DNA of 64,000 nucleotides. It comes from Verrucomicrobia bacterium Tous-C9LFEB (GTDB lineage: Bacteria; Verrucomicrobiota; Verrucomicrobiia; Methylacidiphilales; UBA1321). Numbering within the stretch: the stretch's first letter is position 1; every line of letters begins with the position of its first letter. Where the stretch lies: the NCBI GenBank assembly GCA_002304345.1, contig NEUU01000001.1:124001-188000 (forward strand). Reading direction: 5' to 3'. A program made the translations under genes and the position numbers. This document shows, in pieces, positions 24,213-33,299 of the stretch. The notes below the pieces were generated by a model. The model did no database searches and had not been told where the DNA came from. It saw only the letters and a list, made by a program, of their open reading frames with translations.

Positions 24213-26231
24213 TTACGGGGCGCAGGACTCAGCCCTGCCTTCGAGGATGGAGCGGAAGGCTTTGGTGAGCTTGGCGTGGTCGAAGGGTTTTTGCAGGAAG
24301 CCGGAGATGCCGGTGTCGGCGAAGCGCTGGCAGGCTTCCTCGGCGCTGAAACCGCTCATGAGCAGGATGGGCACCTTGGGTTTGATCTTGAGGATTTCCG
24401 AGCACGCTTCCTTGCCGTCGAGTTGCGGCATGGTGAGATCCATGAGGACGCAGTCGATGGTGTCCATGTGGGCGCGGAACTTGGCGAGTCCGTCGCGACC
24501 GTCGCAGGCGACGATGGTATCGAAGCCGAGATGTTTGAGAATGCGGGCAATCGCGGTGCGCACGCCGAGTTCATCGTCGACGACGAGGACGGTGCCGTGA
24601 CCTTTCCATGCTTTGACGGGAGCCGGGGCGGTGATGGGGAGGCTCGGTTTGCGTTCACCGGCGCAGGGCAGGTGGAGGCGGAAAGTGGTGCCTTGGTTGG
24701 GCTGGCTGGAGACGGTGATGAGGCCGTTGTGTTGCTTGACGATCTGGGCGACGGCGCAGAGACCGACGCCGCGACCGGTGTTTTTTGTGCTGAAGAAGGG
24801 ATCAAATATTTTCTTCATCACCTCGGGCGGCATGCCGCAGCCGTTGTCGGAGACTTCGAGGCAGACGTATTGCCCGGCCTTGAGGTGGGGATGTCCGCGG
24901 CCTTCCTTGCGGAGGAGGTCGTCGGTGAGATTGGATTGGGTGGTGGCGATGCGGATGGCGCCGTTTTTTTTGCCGATGGCTTCGGAGGCGTTGATGACCA
25001 GATTCATGATGATCTGGCGGAGCTGGGTCTGGTCGCCGAGGACGGCGGGCAGATCCTTGACGAACTTGTGATCGATGGCGGCGCGCTTCGAGACGGAGTG
25101 TTGCAGGAGGGAACTGGTCTCGCGCACGAGGGAGTTGAGGTCGATGGGTTGCACCGCGGCGGCGCTCTTGCTGCCGGAATAGGCAAGCATTTGCTTGCAG
25201 ATGTCGGCGGCGCGCTGGCAGGAGTTTTCGATTTCCTGGAGATCTTCCTGCAACGGCGAAGTCTCGGGCACTTCGATGCGGGCGGCTCCGGCACTGCCCA
25301 TGATGGCGGTGAGGAGATTGTTGAAATCGTGGACAATGCTGCTGGCCATGATGCCGAGGCTTTCGAGGCGTTGGCTCTCGAGGAGACGGCGTTCCAGCAG
25401 GGCCTTTTCCTTGGCGAGGCGCTTGTGCTCGGTCACGTCGCGGAGCGTGATCAGACGGCAGGGCTTGCCCATCCAGTCGATCTCGACGGCGCTCATTTCG
25501 AGAGTGCGTTCCTGACCGTTGCGCACGAGGTCGATTTCGACGGATTGGTCGAGGTTGACGGTGTAGTCGAACTGTTGCGCGAGGAGTTCGCTCTCGGATT
25601 TGCCGAGGAGCATTTCGGCCATCGGGTTGAGGAAGCAGATGGCTTCGTCTTCGTTCAGGATGACCATGCCATCGCGGGCGACGGCGACGATGTTCTGGAA
25701 ATTGCTTTCGTGGCGGTTGATCTCACCGGCCTGACGCGCGATCTGGGATTCGAGCTGGTGACGTTCGACGGCATGGCCGATGGTACGGGCGATGTGGACG
25801 CCGTCGTACCGGCTTTTGACGAGACAATCGTGGGCACCGCGACGGATGGCTTCCGCCACCACGGCGGCATCATCAAGGCCGGTCATGAGGATGACGGGGA
25901 TATTCGAGGTGGCTTGACGAATGAGGTCAATATTCTCCGGACCAGTGGCGTCGGGGAGGGTGGCATCGAGGAGAATGATGTCGATCGAGTGGGTTTCCAG
26001 AAGCTGGCAGGCGCGGGAGAGGCGCTCGGCATGGACGATTTCGAACTTCAGCTGTACCCGGCTGCGGGCCCACGCGTCGGTCAGGGCTCTCTGGAAGAGT
26101 CTCGCTTCGAGGGGGTTATCCTCGACGAGGAGAATCCGGCACGTCTTCAAAGCCTTCGTGAGTGGCGCGGGACTGATGTCGTGGCCATTCACTTCCGGCG
26201 GATTCTGGGTCGTTGACAGAGGTTTAATCAA
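24213..26231 (-). CDS. hybrid sensor histidine kinase (REC-PAS-HisKA-HATPase-REC)
   Basis: A 672-residue soluble hybrid kinase with no membrane segment. Order: receiver 1 (about 32-150; CRILLVEDNP, Asp89 in IILLDATLPD), PAS (about 180-285; GMVILNEDEAICFLNP), HisKA with the H box SSIVHDFNNLL, HATPase (NLVINASEAIG, DNGCGMPPEV, GRGVGLCAV) and a C-terminal receiver (VLVVDDELGVRT, phospho-acceptor in CVLMDLTMPQLDG, LQKPFD). HDFNNLL-type kinases commonly relay to their own receiver. The start is TTG; no ATG is available downstream before the domain, and a stop lies upstream in frame. A 13-codon leader overlaps this start. No cognate response regulator is adjacent. Confidence 0.9.
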   Translation of the reverse strand: MIKPLSTTQNPPEVNGHDISPAPLTKALKTCRILLVEDNPLEARLFQRALTDAWARSRVQLKFEIVHAERLSRACQLLETHSIDIILLDATLPDATGPENIDLIRQATSNIPVILMTGLDDAAVVAEAIRRGAHDCLVKSRYDGVHIARTIGHAVERHQLESQIARQAGEINRHESNFQNIVAVARDGMVILNEDEAICFLNPMAEMLLGKSESELLAQQFDYTVNLDQSVEIDLVRNGQERTLEMSAVEIDWMGKPCRLITLRDVTEHKRLAKEKALLERRLLESQRLESLGIMASSIVHDFNNLLTAIMGSAGAARIEVPETSPLQEDLQEIENSCQRAADICKQMLAYSGSKSAAAVQPIDLNSLVRETSSLLQHSVSKRAAIDHKFVKDLPAVLGDQTQLRQIIMNLVINASEAIGKKNGAIRIATTQSNLTDDLLRKEGRGHPHLKAGQYVCLEVSDNGCGMPPEVMKKIFDPFFSTKNTGRGVGLCAVAQIVKQHNGLITVSSQPNQGTTFRLHLPCAGERKPSLPITAPAPVKAWKGHGTVLVVDDELGVRTAIARILKHLGFDTIVACDGRDGLAKFRAHMDTIDCVLMDLTMPQLDGKEACSEILKIKPKVPILLMSGFSAEEACQRFADTGISGFLQKPFDHAKLTKAFRSILEGRAESCAP

Positions 26232-26265
26232 AGCGGTCGGTCCAGGGTTTTAGGTTGTCGTACAT
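26224..26265 (-). CDS. possible 13-codon leader peptide upstream of the hybrid kinase
   Basis: MYDNLKPWTDRFD-stop is encoded just upstream of and overlapping the TTG start of the hybrid kinase by eight bases in another frame. A purine-rich GGAACGGAAG directly precedes its ATG, a better ribosome-binding site than anything before the TTG. Translation of the leader could therefore deliver ribosomes to the kinase start. It may be chance; there is no independent evidence for the peptide. Confidence 0.3.
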   Translation of the reverse strand: MYDNLKPWTDRFD

Positions 26266-26530
26266 CTTCCGTTCCTTCTGACTGGGTGCTTTCACCTCCA
26301 AGTCGCCCACCATGGCAATCGTCTTGTCTTGAGCAGAAAATTAGAAAAAGTTGTATGACAAACCAAAAAGAAGTCGGCTCATCAATACAAGCATTGAAGT
26401 CGTTGATACTGAATTCTTGCCGACGACGGAAATGACATTTTTGTAACCGGAAAATAAGTCCGGCGAGGGCCGTGTGGGACGCATTTATCTGGTGTCTACC
26501 CACCCATACGTCTAATGATTAGCACTAGTA

Positions 26531-27472
26531 ATGCCTTCTGTTCTCATTGCTAATGCTAAAATCCTCCCCGATGCCGTGCCCCTTTTTACGGCGTGGCAGG
26601 CGCGTCATCTGGAGGTGCTCTCCCGATTCCCGGGTTTTATCAGTCGCGACGTCATTCCTATGGACTCCGGTAAACCCGGCGAGGGGTGGTCGATCCTTTT
26701 GAATTTCGAATCCGAGCTGGTGGCCACGGCTTGGCAGGGTTCAGCGGAACGGCAAACTCTTATGGCGGAGGTGGCTCCGCTGTTGGAGGGCGGTGATTTC
26801 ACGGAGCGAATCCGTTCGACGGAAAGCGTATCGCCCGCGAGCGAGGTAACCGAGGTCATTTTTTCGAAGGTGCGGGCCGGCATGGAGAGTCGCTATTGCG
26901 AATGGGCGTCGCGGATTCAGGCCGCGCAGGCGAAATATCCCGGCTATCGCGGCATGTACCTTCAATCTCCCGCGCGGAGTGGGGAGGAGCATTGGACGTC
27001 CATCCTGCGTTACGACAGCGCGGAGCATCTGGAGGCGTGGATGCAGGCACCGGAACGGCAGGCGTTGCTCGCGGAATCGAAGGAGTTTATTCACAGCGAG
27101 AAACTCCTGCGGCTGGGCACGTCTTTTCCGGGGTGGGTGCCGGTTGATCCGCTGACAGGCAAAGGACCGCCGAACTGGAAAACGGCGCTGCTGGTTTTGC
27201 TGGGACTCTTTCCCATCGTGATGTTGGAAATGCGATTTCTAAGTCCTGTTCTGAGTGCCTGGGAACTGCGCGTTTCGCCCGCCATGTTTCTGGGCAATGT
27301 GGTGAGCGTGGCGTTGACGAGCTTTCTCACCATGCCGCTTTTCGTGCGCTGGTTCGGCTGGTGGCTTTACCCGAAGGGCGGGACGAATGCGGTCGCAATT
27401 CGCGGCGTCGGCCTGCTCTGTGTGCTTTTTGCCCTCGAAGTCCTCCTGCTCTGGAATTTGCTTCCCGGATGA
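26531..27472 (+). CDS. tandem antibiotic-biosynthesis-monooxygenase (ABM) domain membrane protein
   Basis: A 313-residue protein with two ABM-type ferredoxin-fold domains (about 1-95 and 105-195), each ending in a similar helix (TAWQGSAERQTLMAEVAPLL; EAWMQAPERQALLAESKEFI), then TGKGPPNWKTALLVLLGLFP leading into three hydrophobic segments (about 216-238, 248-270, 288-310). Proteins with this layout are usually called antibiotic biosynthesis monooxygenases, but the membrane form has no known reaction. The two domains probably face the cytoplasm. It stands alone between the kinase and the deaminase gene. Confidence 0.8.
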   Translation: MPSVLIANAKILPDAVPLFTAWQARHLEVLSRFPGFISRDVIPMDSGKPGEGWSILLNFESELVATAWQGSAERQTLMAEVAPLLEGGDFTERIRSTESVSPASEVTEVIFSKVRAGMESRYCEWASRIQAAQAKYPGYRGMYLQSPARSGEEHWTSILRYDSAEHLEAWMQAPERQALLAESKEFIHSEKLLRLGTSFPGWVPVDPLTGKGPPNWKTALLVLLGLFPIVMLEMRFLSPVLSAWELRVSPAMFLGNVVSVALTSFLTMPLFVRWFGWWLYPKGGTNAVAIRGVGLLCVLFALEVLLLWNLLPG

Positions 27473-27523
27473 TTTTCGAATAGCTTCCCCATCGACCACG
27501 AATTCACCCACCCACAAAAAAAC

Positions 27524-28015
27524 ATGACCACATCCAACGCCGAACACGAAAAATTCATCCGTCGCGCCATCGAGCTGTCCGAAAAGGCGTCCATCGAATT
27601 CAGCACGGGAGGCGCTTTCGGTGCCGTGGTTGTGAAGGACGGCAAAATCATCTCGGAAGGAATGAATCGCGTCGTGGCGAGTCATGATCCGACGTGGCAC
27701 GGGGAAATGGAAGCGATCCGGCTGGCGTGCGTCACCCTGAAAACATTCAAGCTGCCCGACTGCACGCTCTACAGCTCCGCCGAGCCGTGCCCGATGTGCC
27801 TGGCGACCTGCTACTGGGCGGGCATCAAGCAGGTCTTCTACGGCGCGACGGTCGAAGACGCGTTCCAGTACGGGAACTTCGATGATCGTCCGATCTACGA
27901 GCAACTGGCCTTGCCGAAGGAGCAGCGTTCGATCCCCATGACGCAGATCTTGCAGAGCGAGGCGGTCGAGGTGTGGAAGAAATATCAAGCCAAGCCGGAC
28001 AAGGTTCCGTATTGA
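27524..28015 (+). CDS. nucleoside/guanine deaminase (cytidine-deaminase superfamily)
   Basis: A 163-residue zinc hydrolase of the CMP/dCMP-deaminase superfamily, closest in plan to the short guanine deaminases (GuaD of Bacillus type, about 156 residues) that convert guanine to xanthine. The zinc site is complete: WHGEMEAIRLA supplies the His and catalytic Glu, and SAEPCPMCLATCYWAG the two cysteines; FGAVVVKDGKI and NFDDRPIYEQL are also family-like. The usual HAE is HGE here. tRNA adenosine deaminase is the main alternative, but the C-terminal part fits GuaD better. A single gene without purine-salvage neighbours. Confidence 0.85.
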   Translation: MTTSNAEHEKFIRRAIELSEKASIEFSTGGAFGAVVVKDGKIISEGMNRVVASHDPTWHGEMEAIRLACVTLKTFKLPDCTLYSSAEPCPMCLATCYWAGIKQVFYGATVEDAFQYGNFDDRPIYEQLALPKEQRSIPMTQILQSEAVEVWKKYQAKPDKVPY

Positions 28016-28176
28016 GGAGTGTGCCCCGCCATGGGCGCTGGTACGATAATCTCGCAATTCTTCCGATAATTCGGATATCGATTTTGCGTGTTTCCAGAGT
28101 AAAAGACCGATAGTTTCCAAAAACTCGATCCGAGTTTTCGGATCGATATCAATCAACCCCCAAGGAAAGTATCACC

Positions 28177-29142
28177 ATGAAAGTAGGCGTCTTTACCGTC
28201 ATTCTCGGCAGCGAACCTCTGGAAAAAGCCCTCGATTTTCTCGTCTCGATTGGCGTGGAAGCCGTCGAACTCGGCACCGGCGCTTACCCCGGCAACGCCC
28301 ATTGCCCGACCGATGAATTGCTCGCCGATCACAAAAAGGCCGAAGCGTTCCTGAAGCAGATCACCCGTCGCGGTCTCGAAATTTCCTCCCTCAGCTGTCA
28401 CGGCAACCCACTCCATCCCGACAAGGCGTTTGCCAAGGCGCACCACGACGTTTTCCGCAAGACCGTCGAACTCGCCAAGATTCTCGGCGTGCCGCGCGTC
28501 ACCACCTTCTCCGGCTGCCCCGGCGATCACGAGAATGCGAAATACCCGAATTGGGCGACCTGCGCGTGGCCCGAGGACTACCTCAAGATCCTCGACTGGC
28601 AGTGGAAAGAAAAAGTCATCCCGTATTGGGAAGGGGAGGTCAAGAACGCCGAAGCCCATGGTATCAAGCAAATCTGCTTCGAGATGCATCCCGGCTTCGT
28701 GGTCTATAATCCCGAGACCATGCTCAAGCTCCGCAACGCCGTCAGCCCCGTGCTCGGCGCGAACTTCGACCCGAGCCATCTCTTCTGGCAGGGCATCGAA
28801 CCGTGCGAAGCGCTCCGTGCGCTCAAGGGCGCGGTCTATCACGTCCACGCGAAGGACAATCGCATCAACGAGACGAACACGCTCGTCAACGGCGTGCTCG
28901 ACACGAAGCCCTACTCGGACGAACTGAACCGCTCGTGGATCTTCCGCACGGTCGGTTACGGCCACAGCGAGGATTTCTGGCGTAACTTCGTTTCCACGCT
29001 GCGCCTGATCGGTTACGACGGCGTCCTGTCGATGGAGCACGAGGACAGTCTCATGACCCCGAGCGAAGGGCTCAAGAAGGGCGTTAGCTTCCTCCAGAAC
29101 ATCATCATGCGTGACCCCAAAGGTCAGGTGAGTTGGGCCTAG
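28177..29142 (+). CDS. sugar phosphate isomerase/epimerase (xylose-isomerase-like TIM barrel)
   Basis: A 321-residue AP-endonuclease-2/xylose-isomerase-type TIM barrel. Metal- and substrate-site segments are visible: GVEAVELGTGAYPGN, LSCHGNPLHPD, ICFEMHPGFVVYN, LGANFDPSHLFWQG, VYHVHAKDN and LSMEHEDSLM, supplying the Glu, His, Asp and Glu ligands in barrel order. Such enzymes act on keto-sugars or inositol derivatives, often beside Gfo/Idh oxidoreductases; here no pathway partner is adjacent. AAGGAAAG precedes the ATG. Its stop codon TAG is immediately followed by a repeat B palindrome. Confidence 0.87.
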   Translation: MKVGVFTVILGSEPLEKALDFLVSIGVEAVELGTGAYPGNAHCPTDELLADHKKAEAFLKQITRRGLEISSLSCHGNPLHPDKAFAKAHHDVFRKTVELAKILGVPRVTTFSGCPGDHENAKYPNWATCAWPEDYLKILDWQWKEKVIPYWEGEVKNAEAHGIKQICFEMHPGFVVYNPETMLKLRNAVSPVLGANFDPSHLFWQGIEPCEALRALKGAVYHVHAKDNRINETNTLVNGVLDTKPYSDELNRSWIFRTVGYGHSEDFWRNFVSTLRLIGYDGVLSMEHEDSLMTPSEGLKKGVSFLQNIIMRDPKGQVSWA

Positions 29143-29172
29143 CCAGCGTGACGCTGGACCCGGTAACGCTTC
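29143..29172 (+). repeat. repeat B directly after a stop codon
   Basis: CCAGCGTGACGCTGGACCC follows the isomerase TAG without a spacer. The same phrase occurs at 31682, 38639 and (changed) 44835, and a related palindrome covers the stop at 16771. Confidence 0.7.
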
Positions 29173-29313
29173 GCCACGGGGGGAGCGTTACGGGAAGAGG
29201 CGCTTTTTCGCAGGACCTTCGATTGTAGCCGAAGCCGGTGGCTTCGGCGGGCGCAAGCTCGCGGTCGGGGAATTTCGGCAACTGTGAGTTTCGCTAGCGG
29301 GGATCTCGATTAA

Positions 29314-29476
29314 GAGCCTGTTTACGATCTTTTTGGGGTGGCGTTGCCAGGGATTTTGAAGCTGGGCAAGGCGTTGCAGTCGATCGATATCCGCAGCGAT
29401 CTTGGTCGACTGCGACAACGCAGCCCAGCTTCAAAATCCCTGGCAACGCCACCCCAAAAAGATCGTAAACAGGCTC
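29314..29476. mobile_element. 163-bp MITE with 54-bp perfect terminal inverted repeats
   Basis: The first 54 bases (GAGCCTGTTTACGATC...) are repeated exactly in reverse complement at the end (...GATCGTAAACAGGCTC), and the inner 55 bases also pair imperfectly. It is flanked on both sides by the direct repeat TAA (29311-29313 and 29477-29479), a target-site duplication. There is no ORF, so it is non-autonomous. A GAG-starting end and a TNA duplication resemble the IS1031 branch of the IS5 family; that link is from memory of the family. Diverged ends of the same element are at 49080-49104 and 57817-57825. The remaining bases of this 414-base gap hold repeat B and nothing else. Confidence 0.9.
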
Positions 29477-29556
29477 TAAGAGAGGACGCGTAGTGCCGGG
29501 GTGTGTGTGCCATTTCCCGCTTGTTCGCTCGCAGTCATCCGCGCTAACGTGCCGCC

Positions 29557-31674
29557 GTGTTGTGGAACGCCCGTTATCGCAAGTACGCCCCGGCCATTAT
29601 CTGCGCGGGTTGTACGTTTCTCATGTGCCTCCTCTATTGGGTGGCCATTCGTTATGGGTATGACGTCCTCCAATCTCCCGAACAATGGTTCAAGGACAGC
29701 CGCGCCCGGTACGGTTCCCACACTCCGCGCACTCCGCAACTGACTTATCTCGCGATCGACGATCTTTCGATCAAGCTCACGGCGGCCTCTCCGGAGGAAA
29801 TTCAGACCTCTCCGGCGCTGACCCAGATGCAACAGGGTTGGCCGTTCCCGCGTTCCGTGTACGCGCATACGTTGGATCGATTGATTGGGGCCGGGGCGCG
29901 ACTCGTGATTTTCGATCTGATGTTCATCACGCCCAAGCCGGAGGATGTTCAATTCAAGGCCGCTTTGGACAAGTACCGCGATCGCGTTGTGGTGGGTTGG
30001 AACTATGTTCTTGCCGGGGGCGAGCGGGGGAAAACCTACATGACCTTGCAGACACCCACGGCCACCTTGATTCCACAGGATGGGAGTGCGGTGGATTCCC
30101 GGCTGGGATTGGTCAATGTACCGACAGATGCGGACGGCACGGTCCGCCGGATGCAATATCGGGTGCAGATGGAACCCTTTCCTGAAATCTACGAATCCCT
30201 TTCGGCGCGAGTCGTGGAGAAACTGGGCATGGCCGAGCGCATCCCCAAGGATACCCGGCCCCGCTACCTTCGCTGGCAGGGCGTTCCCAATTCCACATTC
30301 TATTCCGAGTCCGGCTTCGTCTCGTACTCGCTCTGGGAAATTTTCGTGCCGAAGCTTTGGAAGCAAAACTTCCAGAATGGTGAATTCTTCCGCGACAAAG
30401 TGGTGATGATCGGGCCGAAGGGCAACTTCCTTAAGGATGAACTCGTCACGCCGATGGGTGTCATGCCCGGCCCGGAGATTCACCTCAATGCGATCAATTC
30501 GCTTATTCACGGTGCTTTTATTTACGACACCCTGCCGTGGCTGGATCTTTGCGCGATCATTGGCGGGGGAATGTTTGCGTGTCTGCTGCTCTATCGCGAA
30601 AAATCACCGGGGCGACTCTTTACCTATCTGATCGGAATCAGCCTGTTCTACGTTGCGGTTGGTTTTCTTTTCTACAATCTGGCCGATCGCTACATCTTGA
30701 TGTCGTATCCGCTGCTCAGTTTTCTGGGGGGCGGCTTTCTCGGCTTCACCAACGAATTCGTTGCGGAACAGATCGAACGCCGCCGCACGCGCGCGACGCT
30801 GGAGCGTTACGTCTCGAAAAATCTCGTGCGCGAAATCCTCGATAATCCCGCCACGTTTTACGACAAGGTCGGCGGGGTGCGTCTGCCGGTGACCGCCCTG
30901 TTCAGCGACGTTCGCGATTTCACGACGATGACGGAGCGCGCGGACCCGACGCAGATGGTGACGCAGCTCAACGAATATTTGCAGGAGATGACCCGTCTCG
31001 TCTTCCAATACGGCGGCACTCTCGACAAGTTCGTGGGTGATGCGGTCATGGCGGTGTGGGGTAACATCCGCACGGTCGGTACGGCGCAGGATGCCGAACA
31101 GGCGGTGCGCACGGCCCTGGCGATGCTGGAGAGTTTGCGCAAGCTGAATGAACACTGGCAGACGCGCGGGTTGCAGCAATGGGTGATCGGCGTCGGTATC
31201 AATCAGGGCGAGGCGATCGCGGGCAATATCGGTTCGAACGAGAAGATGGATCTCACCGTCATCGGCGACGCGGTCAACACGGCGTCGCGACTGGAAGGGC
31301 TCACGAAGAAATATCACGTGCCGCTCCTGATTGGTCCCACCGTCGCGGCGCAGGTGAAGGATCATTTCTACCTGCAGAGCGTCGATCGCGCGGCGGCGAA
31401 GGGGAAGAGCAATGCGCTCGATCTCTACACTGTCCTCGGAGATAAGGCGCAACCGCTCTCGAAGGAATGGCTTTCGTACCTCGAATGTTACGAGGAGGGG
31501 ATTCGGTTGTTCCGGATCAAGAATTTCATCGAAGCGCTGGAGATGTTCGAGAGCCTCCTGCCGTATCGGCCCGACGATTATCTGGCGAAGCTCTACATCG
31601 GCCGTTGCCAAGAATACATCGCGCATCCTCCGGAGGAAAGCTGGAATGGCGTGGTGTTCATCACCGAGAAGTAG
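29557..31674 (+). CDS. CHASE2-domain adenylate/guanylate cyclase
   Basis: A class-III nucleotide cyclase of 705 residues. TM1 lies near residues 10-32, followed by a periplasmic CHASE2 sensor (about 35-325; TYLAIDDLSIK, GWPFPRSVYAHTLDRL, RLVIFDLMF), three closely spaced TM helices (about 328-405), a short linker (RRRTRATLERYVSKNLVREI) and the catalytic domain (about 435-620). Catalytic metal-binding FSDVRDFTTMTE and KFVGDAVMAVWG, and the DAVNTASRLEG helix, are intact. The last 75 residues contain a TPR-like segment. It makes cAMP or cGMP in response to an extracytoplasmic signal. Start codon GTG. Confidence 0.92.
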   Translation: MLWNARYRKYAPAIICAGCTFLMCLLYWVAIRYGYDVLQSPEQWFKDSRARYGSHTPRTPQLTYLAIDDLSIKLTAASPEEIQTSPALTQMQQGWPFPRSVYAHTLDRLIGAGARLVIFDLMFITPKPEDVQFKAALDKYRDRVVVGWNYVLAGGERGKTYMTLQTPTATLIPQDGSAVDSRLGLVNVPTDADGTVRRMQYRVQMEPFPEIYESLSARVVEKLGMAERIPKDTRPRYLRWQGVPNSTFYSESGFVSYSLWEIFVPKLWKQNFQNGEFFRDKVVMIGPKGNFLKDELVTPMGVMPGPEIHLNAINSLIHGAFIYDTLPWLDLCAIIGGGMFACLLLYREKSPGRLFTYLIGISLFYVAVGFLFYNLADRYILMSYPLLSFLGGGFLGFTNEFVAEQIERRRTRATLERYVSKNLVREILDNPATFYDKVGGVRLPVTALFSDVRDFTTMTERADPTQMVTQLNEYLQEMTRLVFQYGGTLDKFVGDAVMAVWGNIRTVGTAQDAEQAVRTALAMLESLRKLNEHWQTRGLQQWVIGVGINQGEAIAGNIGSNEKMDLTVIGDAVNTASRLEGLTKKYHVPLLIGPTVAAQVKDHFYLQSVDRAAAKGKSNALDLYTVLGDKAQPLSKEWLSYLECYEEGIRLFRIKNFIEALEMFESLLPYRPDDYLAKLYIGRCQEYIAHPPEESWNGVVFITEK

Positions 31675-31680
31675 CCGACA

Positions 31681-31900
31681 GCCAGCGTGACGCTGGACCC
31701 ACTAACGCGATCACTACGGTTGAGATTGTCGCAACGCTAAGACTCATGGAGCAAGCCAACTGATCCTTCGACAAGCTCAGGATGACGAGTTGAAAAAGTA
31801 ACCTCCGCTCGTAACGAAGAGTTCTGGTGAGAGTAGAAACCTCCCCTCAGATATTACTTTCATTCCACGTCATCCTGAGCTTGTCGAAGGATCAGTTGGC
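31681..31900. repeat. repeat B followed by dispersed repeat C, copy 2
   Basis: Repeat B (CCAGCGTGACGCTGGACCC) is followed from 31723 by repeat C with the extended left end AGATTGTCGCAACGCTAAGA, the inverted phrases GATCCTTCGACAAGCTCAGG and CCTGAGCTTGTCGAAGGATC, and the same core as copy 1. The 307-base gap between the cyclase and zinc-ribbon genes (convergent 3' ends) holds no gene. Confidence 0.75.
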
Positions 31901-31981
31901 ATCAACACAAGAGGCAACGGATCAAAGAGAATCCGTCTCTTGCTTTTTGCTGGCCAGCCAACCCAGCCGCAGCGGTGTGGC

Positions 31982-32695
31982 TCAGCCCTGACTCTCGGGG
32001 CAATAGATGATCCGGCCGCAATTATCGCACGCCACGAGTTCCGGGGAAGACTTGGCGTTGTTGATCGCGGTCGAGGTTAGCTTGAAATGGCAACCGGTGC
32101 AGGTGCCGTGAACGATCGGCACAATCGCGGCGTCCTTTTTGCTCGCGAGAATGCGGCGGTAACGGCGCAGGGTCAGTTCGTCGACCTTGCCTTCCGCTTC
32201 CGTCCGGGCTACCAGAGATTGTTCCAATTCCTTTTCTAGCGTCGCGCGTTTCTTCGCGAGCTCGGTTTGGGCGTGGGTGACCTTGGTTTGAAATTCCTTG
32301 AGCGCCGCTTCTTCCGTGGCGGTGACTTTGAGTCCCTGATCGTAGCGCGCCATCAAGTCGAGTTCCTGGTCTTCCAGCGTCACGATTTCCTGCTCCGCGC
32401 GTTCGATCTCGTGGTTCAGCGCCGCGAACTCTTCGTTCTTGCGGGTCTGCTGCTGCTGGCCCTTGTACTTGATAATGAGTGCCTGCTTGGTCTGCACATC
32501 CAGCTCGAGCTTTTTGCGGTCGGTTTCCAGCTTGCGCGTTTCCGCCTTGAGCTGCTCGTAGTGGGCAGTTTGGGCGGCCAATTTCTTGGCCAGAGCGGCT
32601 TCGTCTACCGGGATGTGTTCGAGATCGGCGGTCAGTCGGGTCACGCGCTGATCCCTGTCCTGCAGGATCAGCAGGGATGCAATTAGGTCGCTCAT
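31982..32695 (-). CDS. coiled-coil protein with C4-type zinc ribbon
   Basis: A 237-residue cytoplasmic protein of the C4-type zinc-ribbon family (PF02591-like). Residues 1-185 form a continuous coiled coil with repeated heptads (ETRKLETDRKKLELDVQTKQ, NHEIERAEQEIVTLEDQE), and the C-terminus has two CxxC knuckles (GTCTGCHFKL and VACDNCGRIIYCPE). Such proteins are widespread and thought to bind nucleic acid, but no biochemical role is established. I start at MSDLIASLL (32695), where homologues begin. It follows the small hypothetical gene by 35 bases, probably in one operon. Confidence 0.87.
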   Translation of the reverse strand: MSDLIASLLILQDRDQRVTRLTADLEHIPVDEAALAKKLAAQTAHYEQLKAETRKLETDRKKLELDVQTKQALIIKYKGQQQQTRKNEEFAALNHEIERAEQEIVTLEDQELDLMARYDQGLKVTATEEAALKEFQTKVTHAQTELAKKRATLEKELEQSLVARTEAEGKVDELTLRRYRRILASKKDAAIVPIVHGTCTGCHFKLTSTAINNAKSSPELVACDNCGRIIYCPESQG

Positions 32696-32730
32696 GGTTT
32701 TAGTTTGCTCCGTGGGGTAAGGGGTGAAAA

Positions 32731-33111
32731 TCACGTCATCACTCGACCGTGTTGATTCCAATCAATGCGGTGTTCCTTGGTGACGGCCATTAGTTCCAAA
32801 TCGTTTAATGACGTAAAATACTCAAGAGAGGAGTCATAATCGGGCAGGTAATGCCACAGTGGCGGCAGGACATGATCCGTGGCCGTGGCGCAGGCCCAGA
32901 GGATGCGGGTGGCTTTTTCGATCGCGGCGCAACTGGCCTTCAGGTCTTCCAGCGGCACCTGATTATTGAAATCCACGATATGGGCGGGCCGGGGGGCGAG
33001 GGCAATGATGTCGCGCACACGGCGATAGGCATCCATCGTGATGGTACAAGTGGAATTGGCCCGTGCATGTTCCTCAAACTTGAGCAAATTGGGGACGTCG
33101 CGAAAATTCAT
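32731..33111 (-). CDS. hypothetical protein
   Basis: An unrecognised 126-residue soluble protein, without signal peptide or membrane segment. It contains two cysteines, a Trp-rich patch (WACATATDHVLPPLWHYLPDY) and an acidic, aromatic C-terminal half. The frame is free of stops from an ATG, shows codon use like its neighbours, and lies in line with the zinc-ribbon gene, which supports it being a real gene. No Shine-Dalgarno sequence is visible. I can name no family. Confidence 0.6.
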   Translation of the reverse strand: MNFRDVPNLLKFEEHARANSTCTITMDAYRRVRDIIALAPRPAHIVDFNNQVPLEDLKASCAAIEKATRILWACATATDHVLPPLWHYLPDYDSSLEYFTSLNDLELMAVTKEHRIDWNQHGRVMT

Positions 33112-33299
33112 AGAGTCGAGTCAGCCACGATGGTGTAAGCTAACAGCGAATGAGGGTACATTGCCAAGCCAAAATCTTGTCTAATCGCACTCCTTCGCCT
33201 ACAAACTGAATAAAGATTAACTTCGGGTCCACCAAACGCCGATTCAATAATCAAATTCTACGCGCGCCCCGAGCCTTTGCCTAACCTCAATTCTACATC

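Noticed and set aside
24276..26216. A 646-codon open frame antisense to the hybrid kinase
   Set aside because: It is Gly/Asp/Glu/Val-rich, without domains, and mirrors a gene with unambiguous REC, PAS, HisKA and HATPase motifs.
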